Shown: positions 17,445-27,077 of the stretch, one piece after another | How positions within the stretch are numbered: the stretch's first letter is position 1 | Layout: every line of letters begins with the position of its first letter | Assembly: GCA_903845195.1 (NCBI GenBank) | Contig: CAIMWO010000094.1 | Span: 62,001-126,000 of the forward strand | Length of the DNA stretch: 64,000 bases | Direction: 5' to 3' | Source: an uncultured Phycisphaerales bacterium | GTDB lineage: Bacteria; Planctomycetota; Phycisphaerae; WQYP01 | Program-made: the position numbers and the translations under genes | The notes under the pieces: generated by a model | Databases searched by the model: none | What the model saw: only the letters and a program-made list of their open reading frames with translations | Told to the model about the DNA's origin: nothing

Positions 17445-18587
17445 TTACTCGACCACGACGCGGCGCAAGCGCGCCCCGAAATGCGTCGTCACTTCGTAGC
17501 CGATGGTGCCGATCGCATCCGCGATCGCATCGACGCTGTTGGGCCGGCCCGCGTCCCATGAGATGACCACGACTTCCTCCCCCACTGTGACGTTTCCGAC
17601 GTCCGTCACATCCACAATGATCTGATCCATGCTGACGCGCCCCACCACGGGCGCATCCTGTCCGCGCACCTGCACCACCCCCCTATTCGACAGCGCCCGC
17701 GGATAACCATCCGCATAGCCGACCGGCACAATCGCCAGGCGCGTCGGCCGTTTTGTGACGAACGTATGGCCGTATCCCACACCTACGCCTGCCGGCCGCT
17801 CATGAATCGCCAGAATCGGCGCCACGAGGCGTGCGATCGGCAGCAAGCCCGCCACAGGATCTTCCGTCGAGGGCTGCAAGCCGTACATCGCAATGCCGAC
17901 GCGCGCCATATCCAGTTTTCCCGCCGCCTCTTTCACGTGAAACGCGCCGCCGGAATTCTGCAGATGCACCATCAGTTCCGGGTGTTTCGGTCGAAGTTGC
18001 TGCGCCGCCGCGTGCAGCACTTGCCACTGTTGTTCCAGCGTTTCATGCCCCGGCACATCGCCGTGCGAGAGATGCGCGAAAATCCCCTCCAGCCGCAGGA
18101 GCGGCAATTCTGCAATCACTTCCGTCAGGGCCACTACGTCAGACGGCGCAATACCCATCCGCGTCAACCCCGCATCCACCTGCACGTGCACGTTCACCGG
18201 CTCGATGATGCCATGTTCCACCAAGATCCGCGAAAGGTGCTTCGCCGAGGCCGCATCCGTGAGATTGATCCGCATCGATCTCCGCAGCGCATCGAGCATG
18301 GCCCGCGGCAATTGGCTTTGCGCAGTCAACACTAACGGCGAAAGAACCAATATCCCGGCAAACCGCTTTCCCCCCAGGTTCAACGCCTCTTCCAGCGAGT
18401 AAACACACGTCCACTCTACGCCCGCTTCATGCAGCATTTCCGCCAAGAGGGCCACGCCGTGTCCGTATGCATCAGCCTTGATCGTGGCGCAAAATTTCGT
18501 CTTCGCCGGCAACTGCTTCCGCAATGCTGCGATATTGTGTGTCAATCGTGATCGGGAAATCTCAAGCGTGCCTTGTTGGGGAATCAT
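17445..18587 (-). CDS. alr: Alanine racemase
   Basis: PLP enzyme making D-alanine for peptidoglycan. The 380-residue product has the PLP-lysine motif IKADAYGHG (Lys37), HVQVDAGLTRMG, EGIFAHLSHGD, HLQNSGGAFH, ARVGIAMYGL, the catalytic Tyr in GVGYGHTF, VGYADGYPR and GRVSMDQIIVDVTDV. Length is normal. It converges with mnmG and lies downstream of the threonylcarbamoyl-AMP synthase gene with about 50 nt between them, so cotranscription is possible. Confidence 0.96.
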   Translation of the reverse strand: MIPQQGTLEISRSRLTHNIAALRKQLPAKTKFCATIKADAYGHGVALLAEMLHEAGVEWTCVYSLEEALNLGGKRFAGILVLSPLVLTAQSQLPRAMLDALRRSMRINLTDAASAKHLSRILVEHGIIEPVNVHVQVDAGLTRMGIAPSDVVALTEVIAELPLLRLEGIFAHLSHGDVPGHETLEQQWQVLHAAAQQLRPKHPELMVHLQNSGGAFHVKEAAGKLDMARVGIAMYGLQPSTEDPVAGLLPIARLVAPILAIHERPAGVGVGYGHTFVTKRPTRLAIVPVGYADGYPRALSNRGVVQVRGQDAPVVGRVSMDQIIVDVTDVGNVTVGEEVVVISWDAGRPNSVDAIADAIGTIGYEVTTHFGARLRRVVVE

Positions 18588-18635
18588 GCGATTTTACCTT
18601 CCGGCGTGACGTACTGCCTGTTCAACTATCGGCCA

Positions 18636-19652
18636 TCAGCGCCGCGCTTCCGCAGCGGGCAGTTCCACAGTCGCCCGCCGCAACCGATCCGCCACCGCCA
18701 CCCACACCCCCTCGTTCTTTTCGGGCATCAGCACGAGTATCGCCTTCAAGCCCTTTTCATCCAGCTCCCGCAACGCTCCGTAGAGCGCCCGCGCGTATTC
18801 AAACTCGTCTTCCGGCATCCGCACAGTCTCGTGCGGCGCCGCCAGCAGCACCGCATCATCACACGAGATCAACCCCACCGGTTGATGCTGCTGGGCCCAT
18901 GCCAGCGCCGCCGGCCACTGCGATTTATTGAACCGGCACGCAGGCGTTCGCGGCGCGTAGTGGCGATCCTGCATCCCAGGACTCGCCGCCGCTTCGTTGT
19001 TATCTACCGTGCGGATCGACAACTGCACGTCGCCGATGGCCTCCCGCAACATCTCCAGCGTCACCGCCCCCGGCCGCAATACCGTCGGCACATCTCCCGA
19101 CGAAATATCGATCACCGTCGACTCCAGGCCGATCCGGCATGGCCCGCCATCCAGAATCAGCGGCACGCGTCCGGCCAGTTCCGCCATCACATGCGATGCA
19201 GCCGTTGGACTGGTAAATCCGCTGCGATTGGCGCTCGGTGCCGCGATCGGCCCTCCGAAGGCCCGCAGCAGCGCCTCGGCCACGGGATGTTTGGGACACC
19301 GCACTGCCACCGTATGCCGCCCCGCCGATACCGCGGCACTGAGCTTCTGGCCGCGCGGCAGAATCATCGTCAGCGGCCCCGGCCAAAAATGCTTCGCCAG
19401 CCGCTCCGCCACCCCATTCCAATGCTCTGCGTATTCCTTCGCGTCGTCCGCCTCGGCCACGTGCACGATCACCGGATTGTTCCCCGGCCGCCCCTTGGCC
19501 GCGTAAATCTTCCGCACCACATCATCCCGCCGCGCATCGCCGCCCAGCCCGTACACCGTCTCAGTGGGAAACGCCACGAGTTCCCCCGCCCGCAGATATT
19601 CCACCGCCAACATCAAGCTCGTCGTCGCAGGTTCAATACGGGTGTGCATCAT
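18636..19652 (-). CDS. tsaC/sua5: Threonylcarbamoyl-AMP synthase (Sua5 type)
   Basis: Makes threonylcarbamoyl-AMP from threonine, bicarbonate and ATP for t6A37 modification of ANN-decoding tRNAs. The 338 residues comprise the YrdC domain (LVAFPTETVYGLGGDAR, IYAAKGRPGNNPVIVH, FWPGPLTMIL, VAVRCPKHPVA, APSANRSGFTSPTAA) and a C-terminal Sua5 domain joined by a linker with SPGMQDRHYAPRTP, so it is the long Sua5 form. The start is one of two adjacent ATGs at 19652/19649; the open frame upstream overlaps fabI and is not Sua5-like. Confidence 0.95.
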   Translation of the reverse strand: MMHTRIEPATTSLMLAVEYLRAGELVAFPTETVYGLGGDARRDDVVRKIYAAKGRPGNNPVIVHVAEADDAKEYAEHWNGVAERLAKHFWPGPLTMILPRGQKLSAAVSAGRHTVAVRCPKHPVAEALLRAFGGPIAAPSANRSGFTSPTAASHVMAELAGRVPLILDGGPCRIGLESTVIDISSGDVPTVLRPGAVTLEMLREAIGDVQLSIRTVDNNEAAASPGMQDRHYAPRTPACRFNKSQWPAALAWAQQHQPVGLISCDDAVLLAAPHETVRMPEDEFEYARALYGALRELDEKGLKAILVLMPEKNEGVWVAVADRLRRATVELPAAEARR

Positions 19653-19744
19653 GGTACTGTGCCGCTTTCCGCTAGGACGCCAACAATTTCCGGCGCGTCC
19701 CCCAGTATATCCCCCCTGCTCCGCTGCGAAAGCGCATCCGGCCC

Positions 19745-20527
19745 TTACCATCCCACGATGCTGTAGCCCCCGTCGACGTAGATCGTTTCGCCCGTCACGC
19801 CCGTGCTCAGTTCGCTGCACAGATAGAGGGCCGTCCGACCCACGTGAACAGCCGCACTGTCCACGTGCCACGGCAAAGGAGCCTTCTCGGTATAGTGATC
19901 CATCATTTTGTCGATGTCGCCGATCCCCCGCGCCGCCATCGTCTTGATCGCCCCGGCGCTGATCGCGTTGACGCGGATGTTCTTTTCATGCCGGCCCATC
20001 TCCGCGGCCAGGTACCGCACCGTGCATTCCAGTGCCGCCTTCGCCACGGCCATCACGTTATACATCGGGATGAATTTCTCCGCCCCGAGGTAACTCATCG
20101 TGATAATGCTGCCGTCCTTGGTCATCAGCGGCTGCGCCAGCCGGGCCATGGCCAGCAGCGAATACGCGCTGATGTCCAGCGCCGTTTTCCACTGTTCGCG
20201 CGTCGTCTGCAGGAACGGATTGTGCAGCGCCTCCGCCGGCGCATAGGCCAGCGAGTGCACCAGAATATCGAACGAGCCCCACAACTCCCCAACCTTCTTG
20301 AATGCGACTTCCAGGTCCTCATCCTTGCTCACGTCGCAGGGCACCAGCAGTTTCGGCTGAAATTTCTCCACCGCCTTGACCACCCGCCGCTCGATCTTCT
20401 CGCCCGGCAGGTGCGAAAACGCCAACTCGCATCCTTCAGCATGCAACTTCTCGGCAATGTGATAGCCGATCGAGTACTCGTTGAGCACCCCGAATATGAA
20501 TGCCTTTTTCCCAGCCAATAGTGACAT
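19745..20527 (-). CDS. fabI: Enoyl-[acyl-carrier-protein] reductase FabI
   Basis: NAD(P)H-dependent last step of each fatty-acid elongation cycle. The 260-residue short-chain dehydrogenase begins MSLLAGKKAFIFGVLNEYSIG and carries the FabI catalytic pair Tyr156 and Lys163 in MYNVMAVAKAALE, with SYLGAEKFIP before it, NAISAGAIKTMAARGI after it, and VDGGYSIVGW at the end. It is the triclosan-target type rather than FabV or FabK. A GAGGG sequence precedes the ATG. The gene lies downstream of rpe on the same strand. Confidence 0.96.
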   Translation of the reverse strand: MSLLAGKKAFIFGVLNEYSIGYHIAEKLHAEGCELAFSHLPGEKIERRVVKAVEKFQPKLLVPCDVSKDEDLEVAFKKVGELWGSFDILVHSLAYAPAEALHNPFLQTTREQWKTALDISAYSLLAMARLAQPLMTKDGSIITMSYLGAEKFIPMYNVMAVAKAALECTVRYLAAEMGRHEKNIRVNAISAGAIKTMAARGIGDIDKMMDHYTEKAPLPWHVDSAAVHVGRTALYLCSELSTGVTGETIYVDGGYSIVGW

Positions 20528-20609
20528 AGTCCCTCACGTTCAAAACCCACAGAGCCATGCATTGTACCCTGATGGCCACCCATCTCAATGCATTCGGTCA
20601 GCCTTCGCG

Positions 20610-20661
20610 CTGATCACACCGCCTGGCCTGCTGAACACCGGCCACTGACGACAGGCCACTT
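20610..20661. repeat. Heptamer repeat (CAGGCCA / CTGATCA type)
   Basis: About seven 7-base units (including CTGATCA, CCGGCCA, CTGACGA, CAGGCCA) fill the gap between rpe and fabI and end at the rpe stop codon. They are related to the CAGTGGC family at 2894-2928 in the opposite orientation. Confidence 0.7.
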
Positions 20662-20662
20662 A

Positions 20663-21349
20663 CTACTTCGGATAGTCCCCGCGCAACAGACGGATCGTCT
20701 GTTCGCGCTCCGGGTTGCGGAATATCGATGCGCCGGCCACCAGCACGTCGGCGCCGGCCTCCAGTGCCTCGTGTGCCGTTCGGATGCCGATGCCGCCGTC
20801 GATTTCCAGTCGTTGATGCGGGCCCAGTTCGTGCCGCAGGAATCGCACCTTGCTGAGAACCTCCGGCATGAACGCTTGCCCGGTAAAGCCCGGATTTACG
20901 CTCATCACCAGCACCATGTCCGCATGTTTCATCACGCCGTTGAGCGACTCCACCGCCGTCGGCGGATTCAAGCTGATTCCCGCCGTGCACCCCAGATCAT
21001 GAATCCGCTTGATCAAGTCGATGGCCTTGCTCCCGTTGCACGCCTCAATATGAAACGTCAAATTCCCCGCGCCGGCCTTGGCGAACGACTCCACAAAATC
21101 CTCCGGGTTGCCCACCATCAGGTGCACATCCTGCATCAGCGTGCTCGCCCGCTGCAGCGCCTGCACGATGTCCGGCCCGAGCGTCAGGTTCGGCACAAAA
21201 TGGCCGTCCATGACGTCCACGTGCAACAGATCCGCCCCCTTTTGCTGCACGTCCGCCGCCTCAGACCCAAGACGGCAGAAATCCGCAGCCAGGATCGACG
21301 GTGCGATCAGCGGCAGGTGCGGCGGATGTATGAAGACATTGTCAATCAT
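20663..21349 (-). CDS. rpe: Ribulose-phosphate 3-epimerase
   Basis: Interconverts ribulose 5-phosphate and xylulose 5-phosphate in the pentose phosphate pathway. The 228-residue TIM barrel shows APSILAADFCRLG, the metal/catalytic motif LHVDVMDGHFVPN, VHLMVGNPEDFV, the flexible loop MSVNPGFTGQAF and the phosphate-binding LEIDGGIG and ADVLVAGASIF. Length is normal. A TAGACT box lies 9 nt before the ATG without a clear Shine-Dalgarno. It lies between pgk and fabI on the same strand, with repeats in both gaps. Confidence 0.96.
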   Translation of the reverse strand: MIDNVFIHPPHLPLIAPSILAADFCRLGSEAADVQQKGADLLHVDVMDGHFVPNLTLGPDIVQALQRASTLMQDVHLMVGNPEDFVESFAKAGAGNLTFHIEACNGSKAIDLIKRIHDLGCTAGISLNPPTAVESLNGVMKHADMVLVMSVNPGFTGQAFMPEVLSKVRFLRHELGPHQRLEIDGGIGIRTAHEALEAGADVLVAGASIFRNPEREQTIRLLRGDYPK

Positions 21350-21372
21350 AAAGGGCCCAGTCTAACCTCAAA

Positions 21373-21433
21373 ACACAGAGGACACAGAGTCTGCCGTAAA
21401 GAATCACCTCTGCGGCCTCTGTGTCCTCTGCGG
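21373..21433. repeat. Nonamer repeat, inverted pair (CACAGAGGA / CCTCTGTGT)
   Basis: Two 9-base CACAGAG-type units at 21373-21389 are followed by three complementary CCTCTGNGN units at 21407-21433. They form a strong hairpin of at least 14 bp between pgk and rpe and could act as a terminator-like structure for pgk. Confidence 0.8.
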
Positions 21434-21444
21434 TTCAATTCATC

Positions 21445-22635
21445 TTAAGCATTATCCAGAATGTCGATGCAGGGGAAACCCTTGCCTTCCAGGAATTCCA
21501 GCGATGCACCGCCGCCGGTCGACACGTGGCTGACCTTGTCGGCCAGGCCGAATTCCTCGATCGCCGCCGCCGAATCGCCGCCGCCGATGATCGTGACGGC
21601 ACCCTTGGCCGTCGCCGCGGCCAAAGCCTCGGCCACCACCTTGGTTCCGTTGACGAACGGCTTTTTCTCGAACACGCCCATCGGGCCGTTCCAGACCACC
21701 GTCTTGGCCGCCTTGATCTTCTCCGCGTACAGCGCCGCGGTCTTCGGACCGATGTCGAACCCTTCCTTGCCGTCGGGAATGTTCCCTTCGACCACGCTGG
21801 TCACCGCGTCATCGGTCATCTTGTCGGAAATCACATTGTCTACCGGCAACACGATCTTCCCGCCGGCCTTGGCCAGCAGGCTCTTGGCAAGGTCCACCTT
21901 GTCCTTCTCCGCCAGCGATCCGCCGATCGTCTTGCCTTGCGCCAGGAAGAACGTGTAAGCCATCGCCCCGCCGATCAGAATCGTGTCCGCCTTCGTGAGC
22001 AGATTCTCGATCACCGCGATCTTGTCGGACACTTTGGCCCCGCCCAGAATTGCAATGAACGGCCGCTGGGGCTTGTCGAGCGCATCACCCAGGAACTTCA
22101 GTTCCTTCTCAATGAGGAATCCGATGACCCGCTTGCCCGGCCCGATTTTTTCAGCAGCGCCGAAGGTCGAGCTATGCTGCCGGTGCGCCGTTCCAAAGGC
22201 ATCATTCACATACAGATCGCCCAGCTTGGCAAGCTGTGCCGAATACACCGGATCATTCTTTTCCTCTTCCTTGTGGAACCGCGTGTTCTCCAGCAGCACC
22301 ACATCCCCATCCTTGGCCGCTGCAACGATCTTTTCGACTTCCGGGCCCACCGAATCGGGCGCCAGCGTCACGGGTTTGCCCAGCAACTTCGCCAGCACAT
22401 CCGCCGCCGGTTTGAGCGAAAACTTCTTCTCGGGACCCGCCTTGGGGCGTCCCAAATGCGATGCAAGAATCGCCTTGCCGCCGCGATCAATGATCGACTT
22501 GATCGTCGGAATCGCCGAGCGAATGCGGCGGTCATCCGTCACGTGAAGGTTCTCATCGAGCGGAACATTGAAGTCCACCCGCACGAGAACCCGTTTACCC
22601 TTCACATCCAGTTGCGCCACCGTCTTCTTCGCCAT
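21445..22635 (-). CDS. pgk: Phosphoglycerate kinase
   Basis: Glycolytic kinase producing ATP from 1,3-bisphosphoglycerate. The 396-residue product has both lobes intact: VLVRVDFNVPLDEN, SHLGRPKAG, VNDAFGTAHR and GFLIEKELKFL in the N-lobe, AILGGAKVSDKI, the nucleotide-binding WNGPMGVFEKKPF and IGGGDSAAAIEEFG in the C-lobe, and HVSTGGGASLEFLEG near the end. Length is normal. The 140-bp gap to the GH38 gene on the same strand contains a small hairpin (GGCTCTCGGAGCC) but no clear promoter. Confidence 0.97.
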   Translation of the reverse strand: MAKKTVAQLDVKGKRVLVRVDFNVPLDENLHVTDDRRIRSAIPTIKSIIDRGGKAILASHLGRPKAGPEKKFSLKPAADVLAKLLGKPVTLAPDSVGPEVEKIVAAAKDGDVVLLENTRFHKEEEKNDPVYSAQLAKLGDLYVNDAFGTAHRQHSSTFGAAEKIGPGKRVIGFLIEKELKFLGDALDKPQRPFIAILGGAKVSDKIAVIENLLTKADTILIGGAMAYTFFLAQGKTIGGSLAEKDKVDLAKSLLAKAGGKIVLPVDNVISDKMTDDAVTSVVEGNIPDGKEGFDIGPKTAALYAEKIKAAKTVVWNGPMGVFEKKPFVNGTKVVAEALAAATAKGAVTIIGGGDSAAAIEEFGLADKVSHVSTGGGASLEFLEGKGFPCIDILDNA

Positions 22636-22775
22636 GGAAAAGCCCTTTGCAAAACTAAAAATATAAAACGCCGATAAACCCTGGCTCCGAGAGCCGCTAT
22701 GCTATGGAAACCCCCAAATCCGGTCAACCGAACCGCTCCGCCGCGGTATTGGGCAAATTCACGATTATCGCGTAC

Positions 22776-25214
22776 TTACTCCTCCAGAAAATTCACTTCC
22801 CGCACCACATGAGGCTTGGCTGAGGCGATGTGGAACGACTTGATCTCACCGGCACGGAACTTCGCCTTCCACGAACAGCCCAGCATCGGCAGCTCAAAGC
22901 GCACCTCACTGCCGCGGTCGGCAATCTCCATCGCCCGCACTATCAGCCCGTTGCCCTCTTCCGCAAGCTTCAGCACGCTCACCATCACCGCATCATTCGA
23001 CACCAGCAGGTGCGGGCCGGACTCGGTCGCTCGCGAACCCGCATGCGTGCCCTCCCACGTCGCGATCGGCGGTAAATTCAAAAGCGCTGCCTCCTGATGA
23101 ATCTGTTTCCATGCATCCGGCCCATGCGGAATCAGCACAAATGCAAATTCGTGCATCCCCTGGTCCTGCGGCACATCGTCCGGCTGCGACATGACCGGCG
23201 GATTGTGGGCAAAGTAAGGAGAACGCGTGGTCGTGATCCGCAACGTGTTGTCGCGCGCATCGATCGAATATTTGCAGTCATTGGCGATCGACAGGCCGAG
23301 CGCCTGCGAAGAAAGATCCGTCCACGTCTGCATCGGATACTCCTTCCCGTTGAGCAGCCGCTGCGTCCGGCCGTAGGGAATTTCACTCGTCCACACGCCA
23401 TTTTCAACGTTGACCGGAAATGCAAACTTGAGCAAACGCTGGCATTCCCGCCAGTCGAGCGCCACCTGCATCCGCACCCTATGCGCATCGCGCTCCAGTA
23501 TGTAATCCACGCGAAGCGTCGAACGGTTCAACGCAAAACGCACCCGCAGCACCGCCCGCAACGGCCCCGTCTCCATCACTTCCCGCGATACGTACTTGAA
23601 CGTGTCGGACTTCCCTTCGTACGAAAATACATCGTGGCTCCAAGTGTCGGACGGATCTTCTAGCACCAGCGGCACACCGCCGGGCGTGCGGAATACATCC
23701 CAGTTGCGCACCTTGTCGTGCAATTGAATGAGTCCCGCAGCATCCACACGGAGCCGCACATGCTCGTTTTCGAGAGCGTCCTTTGATGCCGTCAGGAATC
23801 CGGATAGCGGCACGTCGGTAGTCGGATACTTCGGATGCCACAGCAGCGATGTGGTTGGATCCTTCTCGGGAATCTCCACATGAAAAAGCTTCCACGACAA
23901 CGGCGGGAGCGATACCGACAAGATAAACCTCAAGGTGTGACATCGCCCTGATGTCGCAACGTGCTGGTAAGGCACCGGCTTGCCCGCCGCGTCCGTCAAC
24001 CGGAAACGCTCCGGATCGTCAAACGCCGGATGATAGAACGCATCCCCAAAATCGACCACGCGCGAGATGGGAAACGGATGCGGATTAAACACGACTAGCG
24101 CCCGGCCCGGCCCGCGCGTATCGATGCCGCTAGCGATCTGTTGGACGGCTTCGGCAACGATTTCCGCAGCGCTGAACTGGGCGCGCGAAATCTGCTGCAG
24201 GTTCGCATCGGAAGCCCCGCGCTCGCACGAACCGCCGGCGATGTCATGAAAATCGCAGAACAGCACATCCAGCCATGCCGCCTTCAGCCGGGCGTTCACC
24301 CGTGGCGACTGCGTATACAGATGCGCCAGCGTCGCGAGGCGCTCCGCTGCCAGAAGCTGCCAAACCGCCTGCCGATTGCCCTTCTTCAGTGCCGACAGCG
24401 TGGAGTAACAACCGATCGCATGATGTTGCAGTTCGCCCTTGAACACCGGCAGCCGATCCCGATGCTCGGCAATCGCCTCGAAAAAGCGATCCGGATGGGA
24501 ATACTGCACATCCGGCTCGGCGACGCGCAATTTCTCGATCTCCGCCAGCAAGGCCTTGGTCGGCCCGCCGCCGTGATCGCCCACCCCATAGAAAACCATG
24601 CCCAGCGGCACATCGCCGGCGCGGATGCGCTCCGCCTGTGCCTTGATGCTGTCCACCGTATACGTGTTGTACCCATCGAGAAGGTGAAAACAGAGCACCT
24701 GCGTGCCGTCGGTTCCCTCCCACACAAACGGACCCGTCGGCACATGCTGCGTCTCATGCGCCATCGGTCTCATGAATACATAGGCGTTCATCCCCGACAG
24801 CGCCAGAAGCTGCGGCAACGATCCCGCATGGCCAAACGAATCCACGCAATAACCTGTCTTGCTGGTGATCCCGAACGTCTCGCGAAAATAGCGCTGCGAA
24901 TAAAGTGCGTTCCGCGCAAAGGACTCCCCCGCGGGCAGGTTGCAATCCGATTGCGTGTGCCACCCGCCGGGGATGTGCCAGCGTCCGGCCTTAACCGCTG
25001 CGCGAATCCGTTCCAGCAGACCCGGATCCGTCGACGCGATCCACTGATACAAGACCGCCGCCGACGCGGTGAACAGGAAACCCGGCGTTTCCTCCATGCG
25101 TTCCAGCGCTGACGAAAACGTGGCTCGGGATTCCGCAAATCCCTCTGCCGCAGGCCACAGCCAGACTGGGTCCAAATGCGCATTGCCGATGAGGTGTACT
25201 GACGACTTGGCCAT
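22776..25214 (-). CDS. Glycoside hydrolase family 38 alpha-mannosidase
   Basis: An 812-residue GH38 enzyme that removes alpha-linked mannose by a retaining mechanism with zinc. Landmarks are LIGNAHLDPVWLWP (zinc His and Asp) at the N-terminus, GGWHTQSDCNLP, the nucleophile region GYCVDSFGHAGSLPQLL, HHAIGCYST and the His of FCDFHDIAGGS. A large C-terminal beta domain follows. There is no signal peptide, so it probably acts inside the cell on imported or endogenous mannosides. A good AGGAG-type site precedes the ATG. No mannan-transport genes are adjacent. Confidence 0.93.
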   Translation of the reverse strand: MAKSSVHLIGNAHLDPVWLWPAAEGFAESRATFSSALERMEETPGFLFTASAAVLYQWIASTDPGLLERIRAAVKAGRWHIPGGWHTQSDCNLPAGESFARNALYSQRYFRETFGITSKTGYCVDSFGHAGSLPQLLALSGMNAYVFMRPMAHETQHVPTGPFVWEGTDGTQVLCFHLLDGYNTYTVDSIKAQAERIRAGDVPLGMVFYGVGDHGGGPTKALLAEIEKLRVAEPDVQYSHPDRFFEAIAEHRDRLPVFKGELQHHAIGCYSTLSALKKGNRQAVWQLLAAERLATLAHLYTQSPRVNARLKAAWLDVLFCDFHDIAGGSCERGASDANLQQISRAQFSAAEIVAEAVQQIASGIDTRGPGRALVVFNPHPFPISRVVDFGDAFYHPAFDDPERFRLTDAAGKPVPYQHVATSGRCHTLRFILSVSLPPLSWKLFHVEIPEKDPTTSLLWHPKYPTTDVPLSGFLTASKDALENEHVRLRVDAAGLIQLHDKVRNWDVFRTPGGVPLVLEDPSDTWSHDVFSYEGKSDTFKYVSREVMETGPLRAVLRVRFALNRSTLRVDYILERDAHRVRMQVALDWRECQRLLKFAFPVNVENGVWTSEIPYGRTQRLLNGKEYPMQTWTDLSSQALGLSIANDCKYSIDARDNTLRITTTRSPYFAHNPPVMSQPDDVPQDQGMHEFAFVLIPHGPDAWKQIHQEAALLNLPPIATWEGTHAGSRATESGPHLLVSNDAVMVSVLKLAEEGNGLIVRAMEIADRGSEVRFELPMLGCSWKAKFRAGEIKSFHIASAKPHVVREVNFLEE

Positions 25215-25276
25215 GAATTCCTCCTGCTAGCCGATGGCCAACGTGCGTCCCATCGTGGCCACCTACGCTCGGCAAC

Positions 25277-27028
25277 CTACTTCCCGGCATTCCTTGGGTA
25301 AAGTGCCTCCGCCGCGGCCTGTGCCAGCGCCAGCCGTTTGCCGCTGTCGCGTAGAAGCGCCTTGAGCGTCGGCAATAACTGATTCGCCCTCGGATGTGCA
25401 AATTGTGCTTCCGCTTGCAGCACCTGCGGCAACGAACCGGCCAAGGCATCGCTGGCATGGGCCACCGCAACCAGCGGCACCCCGCAAGACGGCGCTGCCA
25501 ACTCTAACGGAGAAAACGCCCCCGTCGGCGAAAGATGCACCACCACCGCGACGTCCCCAAACAACTCCTCGACTTCCGTCATCGCTGGAAATCCTGCGCG
25601 GCTCACCCCCTGCGATGGCAACGCAAAATGCGCCAGTGCCGGCGACCAATCCCCGATTAGCTTCAGCGGAATCTGATTTTCCACCAGCATGCGTGCCATC
25701 GACAACAGCGGAATCGCCGGCAATAGCACATGACGAATCGCTTCCTGCATCGGGCCGATGAACGCCGGGTCCGCGTGCTCCGCAGCCGTCGCCGGAATTC
25801 CCGCACGGCTCAATGCCCGCCGGAAAATCCCCGGCACGCTCGAAACATTCGCGGTCAGGTATTCATCCTCCAAAATCTGCCGCGCCACCGCGTACACCGC
25901 AATCTGCGTGGGTAATTTGAACCCGATCGCCTCCGGATCGATCACCGGCAGATCGCCGATGATCGCGACTTTGCTTCGAATCGATAGTGCGTTTTGTTCC
26001 TTCAATGCGGAATGCCACATCGCCGCCAGAGGCACCAAATGGATCTGCGATTCCGGAATGCCGTGCGCTTTCAGCAGTGCACGATGATCTTCAAAATGCA
26101 CCACGATCCGATCCTGCCCCGGCCATGCATGGACCGTCGGAAGACGCTCGGGCCGCCAATACCCCGCCCCCGCCAGCGGCGGCACCCACGTCTCCACCGC
26201 TACGTGCGTCGGCACCGGTTCAAGTTGCGGCCGGAACAAATCCGAAACAATCCGCCCCGGCCGCCCCGCAATGAATGCCTGTAACCTCAATGCCAGCGAG
26301 CAGGCACGATGATCGTCCAGCCGGATCGTCTGCGAATCCCGCGGCAACTGCTGATGCAGCGGCCGCTCGAAAGCATGCGCCTCCGTCAGCAGCAGCGCCA
26401 GCGTTGCGGATGTCGATTCCACCGGAACGCGCACCGCAAGATCATTCACCCACGCCTGACGCTCCGACACCACACGCCGCACCATCGCCTCCCCTGCCGC
26501 AATCAGTGCATTGCGCACCGGCCCCGCCAGCGTCGGCAGCGGATGCAGCACCATGGGTGGCTCATAACCCGGGTGTGCCGCAAGAAATACCGATAGATCG
26601 TCCGCAGCCCCCGGCCCGGCCAGCAGAACCAGCTTGCCGCGGGCGATCACCGCGGACAGATCGCAGATTTCCAGCGCCATGCGCAAGCGGGACAGTTCAG
26701 GTTCGTAAACGTACAGTGCCTGATGCCGCGAGAGCTTCGCCAGAAACGCCAGCCATTCGTAACCGGCGCCGATCGAAAGGCCCAGGCCGTTCGATTCACC
26801 CGGATTGAGCGCGTTGATGATCGCCGGCGCCGCCGCCCGTGGCGTGGAAACACCCCCCAGCCAGTCCACGCGCTTGGCCGGCGCCGTAACAATGCGGGCG
26901 TACGTGGGAGTTCCATCCAGCCCCGGCGTCAGGGCGTAATCCGCCGGAACCGAAGCCTGCTCAACCGCCGCGGAAAGACGCGGCGCCGCTTCGCGCAGTG
27001 CCGCAAGGTTGGCCTGAAAGTAAGACAT
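25277..27028 (-). CDS. Hypothetical protein, Maf/DUF115-like N-terminus
   Basis: A 583-residue soluble protein. The N-terminus (MSYFQANLAALREAAPRLS) and the Rossmann-like stretch GLGLSIGAGYEWLAFLAK followed by LYVYEPELSRLRMAL resemble the Maf motility-accessory/DUF115 family that attaches nonulosonic acids to flagellins. The C-terminal half, with LIGDWSPALAHFALPSQGV and FSPLELAAPSCGVPLVAV, resembles the donor-binding end of a GT-B glycosyltransferase. A protein-glycosylation role is therefore plausible but not proved. The start at 27028 fits the family N-terminus; the frame is open to 27181. It lies between the GH38 and Minf_1886 genes on the same strand. Confidence 0.72.
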   Translation of the reverse strand: MSYFQANLAALREAAPRLSAAVEQASVPADYALTPGLDGTPTYARIVTAPAKRVDWLGGVSTPRAAAPAIINALNPGESNGLGLSIGAGYEWLAFLAKLSRHQALYVYEPELSRLRMALEICDLSAVIARGKLVLLAGPGAADDLSVFLAAHPGYEPPMVLHPLPTLAGPVRNALIAAGEAMVRRVVSERQAWVNDLAVRVPVESTSATLALLLTEAHAFERPLHQQLPRDSQTIRLDDHRACSLALRLQAFIAGRPGRIVSDLFRPQLEPVPTHVAVETWVPPLAGAGYWRPERLPTVHAWPGQDRIVVHFEDHRALLKAHGIPESQIHLVPLAAMWHSALKEQNALSIRSKVAIIGDLPVIDPEAIGFKLPTQIAVYAVARQILEDEYLTANVSSVPGIFRRALSRAGIPATAAEHADPAFIGPMQEAIRHVLLPAIPLLSMARMLVENQIPLKLIGDWSPALAHFALPSQGVSRAGFPAMTEVEELFGDVAVVVHLSPTGAFSPLELAAPSCGVPLVAVAHASDALAGSLPQVLQAEAQFAHPRANQLLPTLKALLRDSGKRLALAQAAAEALYPRNAGK

Positions 27029-27077
27029 GCCGGAAATGTAGCAGGGATTCACGATGGCGCGTAGCGAACGCGACCCA